A stretch of DNA of 8,223 bases, taken from NCBI GenBank assembly GCA_025464795.1, contig JAODNB010000127.1, positions 1 to 8,223 of the forward strand, in the 5' to 3' direction. Positions 1-6,492 of the stretch are shown one piece after another (positions within the stretch are counted from its first letter, which is position 1; every line of letters begins with the position of its first letter). The position numbers were made by a program, and so were the translations under genes. Below the pieces are notes generated by a model that saw nothing but the letters and a program-made list of their open reading frames with translations, searched no databases and was not told the origin of the DNA. This stretch comes from Frankiales bacterium (GTDB taxonomy: Bacteria > Actinomycetota > Actinomycetes > Mycobacteriales > SCTD01).

Positions 1-1
1 C

Positions 2-286
2 CAGATCGAGCAAGGCCGTTGCAGTGACACGGCGAAGCAGTTCGACCCGCTCGTGAAGAGGCGTCTGGATGCGGCGGGCTTGTGCTCGGCCTTCACGACC
101 TACACCGAGCTGCTCGGGAGCGTCACGAAGGCGGAGGCCCCGTACAGCCAGAGGCGAGGGATGCTCACCGTGGTCCGCGTGCCTCTGACGCTGAGCCATG
201 GACACGGTGAGTACCGGGTGACCTACCACCCGGATGGCAGCGTCGCCGGCATCTACTTCCTCAAACCTGGAGCCCCTGTGGGCTGA
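2..286 (+). CDS. DUF3887-like domain protein, 3' part only
   Basis: The reading frame is open from base 2 to a TGA at 284-286, so this is the last 94 codons of a gene that begins before the window. A GTG at 53 is in frame, but coding continues upstream of it (QIEQGRCSDTAKQFDPLV), so I treat it as internal. The pattern resembles the DUF3887 fold: an early F-D-P followed by a helical stretch, a W/Y-x-x-L segment with 'LLGSV', a strand 'VVRVPLTL', and a closing strand pair ending 'PDGSVAGIYFLKP'. In that family the domain is small and often precedes an alpha/beta hydrolase or sits at the end of a secreted protein; here nothing follows it. Two cysteines are visible in the fragment. The biochemical function is unknown. 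The family match is from memory of the domain pattern, not a search. Confidence 0.72.
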   Translation, partial: QIEQGRCSDTAKQFDPLVKRRLDAAGLCSAFTTYTELLGSVTKAEAPYSQRRGMLTVVRVPLTLSHGHGEYRVTYHPDGSVAGIYFLKPGAPVG

Positions 287-308
287 AGGAAGGGTCACGC
301 ACCCCGGA

Positions 309-325
309 GCTCTGCTAGGCGGAGC
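309..325 (+). terminator. Hairpin after the DUF3887 gene, possible terminator
   Basis: GCTCTGC (309-315) can pair with GCGGAGC (319-325) across a 3-nt TAG loop: seven pairs, one of them G-U in plus-strand RNA. It starts 22 nt after the upstream stop codon. No T-run follows; a second small C4/G4 hairpin (330-333 with 337-340) lies just downstream. The complementary minus strand would have an A-C mismatch, so it fits plus-strand transcription better. The loop bases are the aidB stop codon read on the other strand. Actinobacterial terminators often lack a U tail, so this is plausible but unproven. Confidence 0.38.
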
Positions 326-1916
326 CGGCCCCCTGCGGGGTTGCTCGGTCGATGATCGCGCGCAGGTCGAGCCCGCGCGGCAGGGTGCCGAACGCCGATC
401 CCCAGTCCCCCTCGAGCCGCGTCGCGACGAAGGCGTCGGAGACGGTCGGCGGTGCGTGCCGGATCAGCAGCGACGCCTGCAGGGTCATGGCGAGCCGCTC
501 CACGAGCCGACGGGCGGTGACCTCGTCCGCCTCCGCGAGGTCCTTCTGCAGGTCACTGACGGCCGCCGTGATGCGGGCGTCGTCAGCCAGCTCGACCTCG
601 GCGAAGAACGCCTCGACGCACTCCGGCTCGCGTGCCATCGCGCGCAGGACGTCGAGCGCGTTGACGTTGCCACTGCCCTCCCACACCGAGTTGAGCGGCG
701 CCTCGCGGTAGAGCCGCGGCATACCGGACTCTTCGACGTAGCCGTTGCCACCCAGGCACTCGAGTGCCTCAGCGGCGACGTTGGGGGCGCGCTTGGTCAC
801 CCAGTACTTCCCGACGGCGACGGCAAGTCGCTTGAACGCGGCCTCGTCGCGGTCCACGGCGCCGGCGAGACGCAGCATCAGGGTGGTGGCGGCCTCGGAC
901 TCCAGGGCCAGGTCGGCGAGCACGTTCTGCATGAGCGGCTTGTCGACGAGCAAGCCTCCGAAGGCACTGCGGTGACGCGCGTGGTGGAGGGCCTGCGCGG
1001 TCGCCTGACGCATGAGGGTCGCGGACCCGATGACGCAGTCGAGGCGGGTCATCGACACCATCTCGATGATCGTCCGGACGCCGCGTCCTTCTTCACCGAC
1101 GAGCCAGGCGACCGTGTTGTCGAACTCGGGCTCACTGGACGCGTTGGACCTGTTGCCGAGCTTGTCCTTCAGCCGCTGGATGCGGAAGGTGTTGCGCGTT
1201 CCGTCAGGAAGCACCCGCGGCACGAGGAAGCAGCTCAACCCCCCGGGCGCCTGCGCGAGAACCAGGAACAGGTCGCACATCGGCGCGCTCGTGAACCACT
1301 TGTGACCGGTGAGCCGCCAGGTGTCGCCTTCACGTACCGCCTTGGTGGTGTTGGCGCGGACGTCGGAGCCGCCCTGCTTCTCGGTCATCCCCATACCGGC
1401 GAGCAGACCCGACTTGGACTGGGGGATGCGCAGCCCGGGATCGTAGGTGCGGCTCCTGAGCAACGGCTCGTACACCGCGGCCAGGTCGGGCTGCACCCGG
1501 AGCGCGGGGATGACGGCGGACGTCATCGAGATGGGGCAGCCGTGACCACCCTCGACCTGGCTCCAGGTGAAGAAGCCGGCGGCCCGCGCCACGTGCGCGC
1601 CGGGCCGGCCGCTCCACGGGTCGGCGAGCCCCTCCGAGACAGCGACGTCCATGAGCTGGTGCCAGGCCGGGTGGAACTCGACCTCGTCGATGCGGTTGCC
1701 GTAACGGTCATGAGTGGTGAGCACAGGCTCGTTCTCGTTGGCCTGGACGCCCCACCTCTGCGCCTCCTCCCCGCCGGCCCGGACACCAAGGCGATGGAGG
1801 TCCTCGAGGTACCAGGAGGCGCCTTCGCGCGCGACGCCCTCGACGAGGGCCGCGTCGGCGGCGACGTCGTACCCGTGGAGCGGCGGTGGCTGGTTGGTGA
1901 CCTCGTGCGTGCTCAT
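315..1916 (-). CDS. aidB: AidB-type acyl-CoA dehydrogenase family flavoprotein
   Basis: A 533-residue protein close in length to E. coli AidB (541). It begins with the AidB-like 'THEVTNQPPPLHGYD' and has 'ANENEPVLTTHDRYGNRIDEVE' split around residues 59-80, both typical of this subgroup rather than of beta-oxidation enzymes. The acyl-CoA dehydrogenase motif MTEKQGGSDVRANTT lies at 177-191, the RSAFG FAD contact at 316-320, and LGGNGYVEESGMPRLYREA at 388-406. Glu413 in VWEGSGNV occupies the position of the catalytic Glu of medium-chain acyl-CoA dehydrogenase. A C-terminal helical domain (about 430-533) includes TLQASLLIRHAPPTVSDAF, as in AidB. E. coli AidB is a FAD protein of the adaptive response to DNA alkylation that binds DNA; its true substrate is unsettled. 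No ada or alkA neighbour is visible, so a role in alkylation defence is inferred only from family. The ATG at 1916 lacks a Shine-Dalgarno; a weak GACACT box sits 6 nt upstream. Confidence 0.93.
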   Translation of the reverse strand: MSTHEVTNQPPPLHGYDVAADAALVEGVAREGASWYLEDLHRLGVRAGGEEAQRWGVQANENEPVLTTHDRYGNRIDEVEFHPAWHQLMDVAVSEGLADPWSGRPGAHVARAAGFFTWSQVEGGHGCPISMTSAVIPALRVQPDLAAVYEPLLRSRTYDPGLRIPQSKSGLLAGMGMTEKQGGSDVRANTTKAVREGDTWRLTGHKWFTSAPMCDLFLVLAQAPGGLSCFLVPRVLPDGTRNTFRIQRLKDKLGNRSNASSEPEFDNTVAWLVGEEGRGVRTIIEMVSMTRLDCVIGSATLMRQATAQALHHARHRSAFGGLLVDKPLMQNVLADLALESEAATTLMLRLAGAVDRDEAAFKRLAVAVGKYWVTKRAPNVAAEALECLGGNGYVEESGMPRLYREAPLNSVWEGSGNVNALDVLRAMAREPECVEAFFAEVELADDARITAAVSDLQKDLAEADEVTARRLVERLAMTLQASLLIRHAPPTVSDAFVATRLEGDWGSAFGTLPRGLDLRAIIDRATPQGAGSA

Positions 1917-1921
1917 GGCTC

Positions 1922-1927
1922 TAGTGT
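1922..1927 (+). promoter_or_regulatory. -10 box (TAGTGT) for the CAX gene
   Basis: TAGTGT fits TAnnnT and ends 8 nt before the ATG at 1936, placing transcription start at or very near the start codon. No -35 is recognisable, and it would lie inside aidB. Only 19 bp separate the two divergent start codons, so both promoters must reach into the opposite gene. Confidence 0.5.
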
Positions 1928-1935
1928 CTCATCGC

Positions 1936-3000
1936 ATGAGTGCCCTGCAGCTCAAGGACTACCGACTCCTGGCGATCTGCTTCGTGCTCTCCGCAGCCGC
2001 GGGGATCCTGGACGCCAACCCGATCGGGGACGTCATCCCGTTCGTCGTCGCAGGGCTGGCTCTCGCGGCTCTGGCGTCGCTGGTCGGGCGTTGCGTCGAC
2101 GGGCTCGGTGACAGCCTCGGGTCAGGGGCGACCGGGGTCGTCCAGTCGGCCCTCGGCAACCTCCCCGAGCTGTTCGTGTGCCTGTTCGCCCTCAACAAGG
2201 GTCTCGACGACGTCGTACGAGGAGCGATCGTCGGCTCCGTGCTGTCCAACGTGCTGCTGGTCCTGGGTGCCGCCTTCCTGGTCGGTGGGCTGAAGCACGG
2301 CACGCAGACCTTCAACGCCGATCGCGCGAAGTCCGGAGGACTGCTGCTGCTCATCGCCGTGTCGGCGCTCCTCCTGCCCGCACTGACGTTCGCCCTCCAC
2401 ACCCCTGCCCGAGGGCATGAGGTCGCCTTCAGCCGGGTCGTTGCCATCGTTCTCCTGCTGCTGTTCGCGATCTCCCTCCCGGCAGCGCTGAAGCGCACTC
2501 CTGGGCACCACCCGGAGACCGACTTCACCGGTGAGGAGCACGTCTGGCCGGTCTGGCTCGCGGTCACGCTGCTGACGGTCGCCGGAGTGGGAGCCGCGCT
2601 CGTCTCCGACTGGTTCGTGAACGCCCTGACCCCTGCCACCGAGTCCCTCGGTCTCTCGCAGAGCTTCGCCGGCCTCGTCGTCGTGTCCATCGCCGGCAAC
2701 GCAGTGGAGAACGTGGTGGGCATCCAGCTCGCCGCGAAGGGGCGGGCGGACTACGCGCTGTCAGTCATCCTGCAGAGCCCCCTGCAGATCGTGCTCGTCC
2801 TCGCGCCGGTCCTCGTCCTGCTCTCGCCACTCGTCGGCGCGACCTTCACGCTGGTGCTGTCGCCGCTGCTGATCACGGTCCTGATCATTGCGGTGCTGGT
2901 GACCCTGTTCGTGGTCTTCGACGCTGAGAGCACCTGGCTCGAAGGGGCGGCCCTCATCGCGCTGTACGTCATCAGCGCGACCGCCTTCTTCTGGGGTTGA
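1936..3000 (+). CDS. CAX-type cation/proton antiporter (CaCA superfamily)
   Basis: A 354-residue, very hydrophobic protein with about ten or eleven membrane segments and the two inverted alpha repeats of the Ca2+/H+ exchanger family. Alpha-1 is GATGVVQSALGNLPELF (64-80) followed by VVRGAIVGSVLSNVLLVLG (93-111); alpha-2 is SIAGNAVENVVG (251-262) followed by SVILQSPLQIVLVLAP (276-291). Glu78 and Glu258 are the expected paired cation- and proton-binding acidic residues in the inner membrane. An acidic, His-containing loop (HHPETDFTGEEH, 191-202) separates the halves. The likely role is efflux of Ca2+ or a similar divalent cation driven by proton influx. The residue after Glu258 is Asn where many CAX proteins have His. 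I chose the ATG at 1936 because the protein then starts with the first membrane segment and a TAnnnT box lies upstream; GTG 1924 and ATG 1915 are in-frame alternatives, the latter overlapping aidB. Ion specificity cannot be read from sequence. Confidence 0.9.
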   Translation: MSALQLKDYRLLAICFVLSAAAGILDANPIGDVIPFVVAGLALAALASLVGRCVDGLGDSLGSGATGVVQSALGNLPELFVCLFALNKGLDDVVRGAIVGSVLSNVLLVLGAAFLVGGLKHGTQTFNADRAKSGGLLLLIAVSALLLPALTFALHTPARGHEVAFSRVVAIVLLLLFAISLPAALKRTPGHHPETDFTGEEHVWPVWLAVTLLTVAGVGAALVSDWFVNALTPATESLGLSQSFAGLVVVSIAGNAVENVVGIQLAAKGRADYALSVILQSPLQIVLVLAPVLVLLSPLVGATFTLVLSPLLITVLIIAVLVTLFVVFDAESTWLEGAALIALYVISATAFFWG

Positions 3001-3008
3001 GCCAGAGG
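2988..3008. terminator. Hairpin between convergent genes, possible terminator
   Basis: CTTCTGG (2988-2994) can pair with CCAGAGG (3002-3008) across a 7-nt loop containing the TGA stop of the antiporter gene. There are seven pairs including one G-U in plus-strand RNA. It sits exactly in the 8-bp gap between the convergent antiporter and lipoprotein genes, where a bidirectional terminator would be expected. No T-run flanks it on either side, so confidence is low. Confidence 0.33.
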
Positions 3009-4583
3009 TCAGATGCGGTACGAGCCGCCCCGGTAGGTCCAGCAGGAGCAGGCCGTGCTGTAGCCGAGGTCGCGGCCGGCGCCGGGCAAGGCGCTGTTGT
3101 CCGGGGCGAGTCCGCTCACGAACGCGAACGCGGTCGGGAACGTGGGTCCGGCCTGCGCGATCCCTCGCACGATGTCCGGGCCGGACAGCCCACCGCTGGC
3201 CTTGGCGGCCGCCACTGTGGCTCTGAGCCCGTCGCACAGCGCCAGGGCAATGGCCTCAGCGAAGCGCTTGCCCGAGAACTTCTGGCCTCCCTCCGCCAGC
3301 ACCCGGTAGCAGTACTTCCCACCTGTCGTGTGGCCAGGATCCTCGTTGGCGCTCACGTCGATGGTCGGCGCGGAGCCCACCCCCAGCGCGCCCACCAGCT
3401 GCGACGGCGGGGCGAGGGTCTGCACGAACGGCTGCGGGGCCGCGTAGGAGCTGATGCCGTAACGGGGATGGAAGCCCTGGCTCTGGGCCTGGACCATGAA
3501 CAGGGAGAAGTTCGCGCTGTCACACAGGACATGCGTGACGCCCGCGCTGCGGAACGCCAGAACGGCCGCCTGGAAGTCGCTCTGCTGCTGAGAGCCGTTC
3601 TCGGCGTAACGACGGATCAGCGGGGGCTGTCCCGCAGACGTCAGCGCGTTCTTCATCAGGCGCTCCACCTCCCTGCCCTGATCGCTGTCAGTGATCAGCA
3701 GGCCCGTCTTGACGGGGGCGGTGGCACTGGCGCGCCCGTTCGTCGTGTCCCACGGCGTGAAGAACTTCTGCGCCTGCAGTCGACGCACCAGCACCGGCGC
3801 CAACCGGTCGTAGGTCGGCGTGAGCAGCGGGATCAAGTAGCCCTGGAGCGAGGTGACGATGGACTTGGTGATGGGCTGGATCGACAGGCTCATCACCGGG
3901 ATCTTGGCCTTCATCATGCAGGTTCGGAAGTTCGGCAGGTCGAGGCCGGACTGCAGGTTGAGGACGGCGATGACGGGCGCATCGAACTTGAAGAAGTCGC
4001 AGTTCGACTGGGCGGTGCCGCTCGGATCCCCGCTGACCTGCGCCGAGCCGTTGTCCCGGTCGACCCCGATGACCTTGCGGCCGAACAGGCCGCCCTCCTT
4101 GTTGATGGCGGCGAGGACAGCGTTGATGTCGCCGACCTGGTCACCTGCGTTGACGGAGCTGTATCCGGCTGCCGCCACTGTCTTGTTGAAGTCGTTCTGC
4201 GTGACGTACCCGATCGACACCGTCGTCCTCGTCCAGCCCCGGCCGGTGGGTGGCAGGGACGCTGGGGCAACGGAGGACCCACCCGAGGTGCCCCCGGGCG
4301 CTGTGGTGGTCGTGACGCCGGTCGTACCCGAACGGGTCCCCCCCGCAGGGCCCGAGGCGGCTCCGGTGCCGGGAGCTGCCCCCGACACGCTGCCGAGCTC
4401 GCCGGGTACCGACTCCGCGCCGGGAGCAGTGACCGAGCCCGGCTGGGTGCCGGCCGCCGGCGCGAGCCCGTCGGTGGGTGCCCCGGCCCGGCTGATCGGC
4501 ACCGTGGTGCCGCACGCCGCCAGCAGACCTGCGAGGAGCAGGGCGCCGCAACTGCGACGGATGTCAGGTGCAACAAGCCTCAT
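3009..4583 (-). CDS. Orphan solute-binding lipoprotein, Peripla_BP_6 (LIV-binding) type
   Basis: A 524-residue exported lipoprotein. The N-terminus has RR (9-10), a hydrophobic stretch ALLLAGLLAA and a lipobox LAAC with the lipidated Cys24. Residues 25 to about 117 form a low-complexity Gly/Ala/Pro/Thr/Ser linker that would hold the domain away from the membrane. From about 120 (TTVSIGYVTQNDFN) it follows the branched-chain amino-acid-binding type I fold: INKEGGLFGRKV at 160-171, CDFF at 195-198, TGLLITDSDQGREVERLM at 293-310 and GVTHVLCDSANFS at 348-360. The ligand is unknown. Seven further cysteines include a CxC near the end (512 and 514). No ABC permease or ATPase gene is adjacent, so it may be a sensor or serve a distant transporter. 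The ATG at 4583 is preferred over in-frame starts at 4607 and 4634: it gives a compact signal peptide and lies 6 nt from a -10 box. It overlaps the exporter's 3' end by 20 bp. Confidence 0.88.
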   Translation of the reverse strand: MRLVAPDIRRSCGALLLAGLLAACGTTVPISRAGAPTDGLAPAAGTQPGSVTAPGAESVPGELGSVSGAAPGTGAASGPAGGTRSGTTGVTTTTAPGGTSGGSSVAPASLPPTGRGWTRTTVSIGYVTQNDFNKTVAAAGYSSVNAGDQVGDINAVLAAINKEGGLFGRKVIGVDRDNGSAQVSGDPSGTAQSNCDFFKFDAPVIAVLNLQSGLDLPNFRTCMMKAKIPVMSLSIQPITKSIVTSLQGYLIPLLTPTYDRLAPVLVRRLQAQKFFTPWDTTNGRASATAPVKTGLLITDSDQGREVERLMKNALTSAGQPPLIRRYAENGSQQQSDFQAAVLAFRSAGVTHVLCDSANFSLFMVQAQSQGFHPRYGISSYAAPQPFVQTLAPPSQLVGALGVGSAPTIDVSANEDPGHTTGGKYCYRVLAEGGQKFSGKRFAEAIALALCDGLRATVAAAKASGGLSGPDIVRGIAQAGPTFPTAFAFVSGLAPDNSALPGAGRDLGYSTACSCWTYRGGSYRI

Positions 4584-5901
4584 CCGCCGACGGTAGGCAG
4601 GCACCATCGCCCGAACAAGGGGCAAAGCGCACATTCCGGGCGATGTGTTGTGGGGACTCGCTGCACTCGTCGGCGACGGCGAGCAGGTCTGGGCCCGTTG
4701 GGGCAGACCGCTCCATCTCCCGCCAGACCCGGAACACGAACGGCGACAGCGTGACCAGCAGGTACACAGCAGCCGCTCCGAAGATCGCCGGCTTCAGCCC
4801 GACGTGCTCGACCGCCTGACCCGCAAGGAGGGAACCCGCCGGCATCCCGACCAGGCAGCCCGCAGCGGTCACGCCGAACACCCTGCTCTGCAGGGCCGGC
4901 GGGATCCGCTCGTACTCGACAGCGGACAGGATCGGGTTGATGGCGCCGCACAGGAACCCGAGCAGGACCGAGACACCGAGGATCACGACGAGCGGCGGCG
5001 CGAGACCGAGGAGCAGGAAGCGGGGCGCCCCGACCGCGAGGAAGGCGGTGGCGTACACCGGCCAGCGCGGCAGTCGTGGGCCGACGACGCCGTAGACCAC
5101 AGTCCCCGTGAGGGCTCCCAGGCCGAAGGTGGAGAACATCAGGCCCAGGCCCAAGGAGCTGTGCAGCACCTCTCGGGCGTAGACCGGCGCGAAGACAGTC
5201 GCCCAGGCTGCGTCGAGGAGGTTGGTGACCAGGACCATCGACACGATGGCCAGCACCAGCCGGTCCTGTCGCACCGCCGACAGCCCCTCGCGGAGCTTGC
5301 GGAGGTAGGGCAGCTCCTCCGACGGCTCGACCTCGACCCGAGGGACCAGCGTGCAGATGAGGATCCCCGACAGGACGAAGGAGGCGCCGTCGACGAACAG
5401 GACCTGGGCCGGCCCGATCGCCGCGATGAGAGCTCCTGCGATGGGGGTCCCCAGCATGCGTGCGCCACGCGACACCCCGTCGAAGGCGCTGGTCGCCCGC
5501 TCGATCGGTGTGCCGGCGAGCTCGACGAGCCGCGGCAGCAGCACGTAGCGGGCGGTGTCGCCGGGGGCCCGCGCCAGACCGGTCGCGCCGATCACCAGGC
5601 ACAGCTGCCAGAACGTCACGCCGGTGGTCAGGTGCAGGATCGGGATGAGGCTGATGCCGACGGCGCTCAGCAGGTCCGAGGTGATGGCGACCCGGCGCGG
5701 ACCCAGCTGGTCGATCAGCGGCGCACCGAAGGCAGACATGAGGACGAGCGGGATCGTCTCGCAGGCAGCACTGATGCCCGTCTTGCCGGCGCTCCCAGTG
5801 GTCGCGAGGACGAACCAGGGGATGGCGAGCAGCGTCATGGCGGTGCCGGTGATGGACACCGCGTTCGCCGTGAGCAGTGCTCTCAGTGGCCGGCGGTTCA
5901 T
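4564..5901 (-). CDS. MFS exporter (MFS_3/EntS-like), regulator-coupled
   Basis: A 445-residue inner-membrane transporter with about twelve hydrophobic segments up to residue 390 or so (first about 8-33, last about 375-391). The loop after the second segment, IDQLGPRRVAI (63-73), is a form of the MFS loop 2-3 motif, with Asp64, Gly67, Arg69 and Arg70. TGLARAPGDTARYVLLPRLV (108-127) and SAFDGVSRGARMLGTPIAGAL (138-158) resemble the MFS_3 group of drug, siderophore and metabolite exporters. The ATG shares an ATGA overlap with the stop of the upstream repressor, so the two are probably translationally coupled and the exporter is likely induced when the repressor is released. The cargo is unknown; small organic molecules are most likely. 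The C-terminal tail (about 398-445) is long, hydrophilic and has five cysteines in its last 33 residues (413, 429, 435, 443, 444); it overlaps the promoter and start of the next gene. Confidence 0.88.
   Translation of the reverse strand: MNRRPLRALLTANAVSITGTAMTLLAIPWFVLATTGSAGKTGISAACETIPLVLMSAFGAPLIDQLGPRRVAITSDLLSAVGISLIPILHLTTGVTFWQLCLVIGATGLARAPGDTARYVLLPRLVELAGTPIERATSAFDGVSRGARMLGTPIAGALIAAIGPAQVLFVDGASFVLSGILICTLVPRVEVEPSEELPYLRKLREGLSAVRQDRLVLAIVSMVLVTNLLDAAWATVFAPVYAREVLHSSLGLGLMFSTFGLGALTGTVVYGVVGPRLPRWPVYATAFLAVGAPRFLLLGLAPPLVVILGVSVLLGFLCGAINPILSAVEYERIPPALQSRVFGVTAAGCLVGMPAGSLLAGQAVEHVGLKPAIFGAAAVYLLVTLSPFVFRVWREMERSAPTGPDLLAVADECSESPQHIARNVRFAPCSGDGACLPSADEACCT
4590..4618 (-). 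promoter_or_regulatory. Promoter for the lipoprotein gene, inside the exporter gene
   Basis: On the minus strand, TTGTTC (4618-4613) is followed by a 17-nt spacer and TACCGT (4595-4590), then 6 nt and the ATG at 4583. Spacing is ideal for a housekeeping sigma factor, and the predicted transcript would start at the ATG (leaderless). It lies wholly within the last codons of the MFS gene, so the lipoprotein could be made independently of the upstream operon. Confidence 0.5.
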
Positions 5902-6458
5902 GCGATGTCGTCCAAGGGGAAGGACTGCCACTGGATCGTGACGCTCTTGTCGCCGCGCTTCGGCTCGCGGCGGCGGCTCTCGATCAGCTTCTCGATGTCC
6001 TCGTTCAGCTGGAGGAGCTCGGCAGCGCTGAGGCTCAGTCGGGCATCGCTGAAGGTCGCGCTGTCGCGCCACTTCTTCGACGCGTCCGACCACACCTGAA
6101 GCCACTTCCAAGCCCGGTCCATGTTTCCCTGGATCACCGCGGTCATGTACGTCTGGAAGGCAGGTCGCATCGAGGGCGAGTCGAGCCAGTCGTCCGCGTT
6201 GAGCTGGGTCGAGTCCTGGGCGGCCTTCCACCAGCGGTCGCGCGCGTTGCCGCGTTCGGTGTCCTCCACGACGAAGTCGGCGGCCGCCAGCTGACGGAGG
6301 TGGTAGCTCGTGGTGCCGCTGCTCTCGCCGATCTTCGCGGCCAGCTGTGTCGCCGTCGCCGGACCGGCGAGGCGCAGCTCGCCCAGCAGCTTCACCCGGA
6401 GCGGGTGCGCCAGGACCTTCAGGCTCTCAGGGGTCAGCAGGTGACGGGTCGTTTCCAC
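5898..6458 (-). CDS. ArsR/HTH_20-type winged-helix repressor
   Basis: A 186-residue cytoplasmic DNA-binding protein from the GTG at 6458. The winged-helix domain covers about residues 8-78: LKVLAHPLRVKLLGEL (13-28), TATQLAAKIG (35-44), the recognition helix SSGTTSYHLRQLAAADFV (46-63), then the wing VEDTERGNARDRWWKA. It has no CxC metal-binding motif in the DNA-binding part and no cysteine anywhere, so it is not a classical arsenic or heavy-metal sensor. The C-terminal half is helical, with an aromatic-rich segment (MDRAWKWLQVW, 113-123) and a final strand TIQWQSFPLDD that may form the ligand or dimer interface. Regulators of this kind commonly sit upstream of an MFS gene, as here. A TTG at 6479 would extend it by seven residues, but that codon lies within the operator and upstream of the -10 box, so GTG 6458 is preferred. 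It probably represses its own operon. Confidence 0.9.
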   Translation of the reverse strand: METTRHLLTPESLKVLAHPLRVKLLGELRLAGPATATQLAAKIGESSGTTSYHLRQLAAADFVVEDTERGNARDRWWKAAQDSTQLNADDWLDSPSMRPAFQTYMTAVIQGNMDRAWKWLQVWSDASKKWRDSATFSDARLSLSAAELLQLNEDIEKLIESRRREPKRGDKSVTIQWQSFPLDDIA

Positions 6459-6464
6459 CGACCT

Positions 6465-6492
6465 AACGTACAACTGCAAAATCTCTTTGCAA
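6465..6492 (-). promoter_or_regulatory. Promoter of the repressor-exporter operon
   Basis: On the minus strand TTGCAA (6492-6487) is followed by a 16-nt spacer and TACGTT (6470-6465); 6 nt then separate the box from the GTG start codon at 6458. The transcript would begin at or beside the start codon, with no leader for a ribosome binding site. Confidence 0.6.

Noticed and set aside
234..2111. A 625-codon plus-strand open frame opposite aidB
   Set aside because: It is antisense to a clear AidB homologue, is rich in Arg/Gly/Glu/His without any recognisable fold, and reflects the lack of stop codons in high-G+C DNA.
4621..4632. GGCAAAGC upstream of the lipoprotein promoter as a second repressor site
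   Set aside because: Only part of one half-site (GCAAA) is present, with no inverted partner at the proper spacing.
2997..4754. A 585-codon plus-strand open frame opposite the lipoprotein gene
   Set aside because: Antisense shadow of a convincing lipoprotein; low-complexity Arg/Gly/Ala composition and no motif.
4645..6099. A 484-codon plus-strand open frame opposite the exporter, and another at 5877-6869
   Set aside because: Both lie antisense to well-supported genes (exporter, repressor and the end of the peptidase) and have a charged, repetitive composition typical of shadows.
5898..6458. Reading the regulator as an arsenic or heavy-metal sensor
   Set aside because: The protein has no cysteine at all and lacks metal-site motifs; the neighbouring transporter is an MFS exporter, not an arsenite or metal pump.
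6477..6479. TTG as the repressor start codon
   Set aside because: It lies inside the operator and upstream of the -10 box, and the added residues (MQLYVRS) are not part of the domain. GTG at 6458 fits promoter spacing and the fold.
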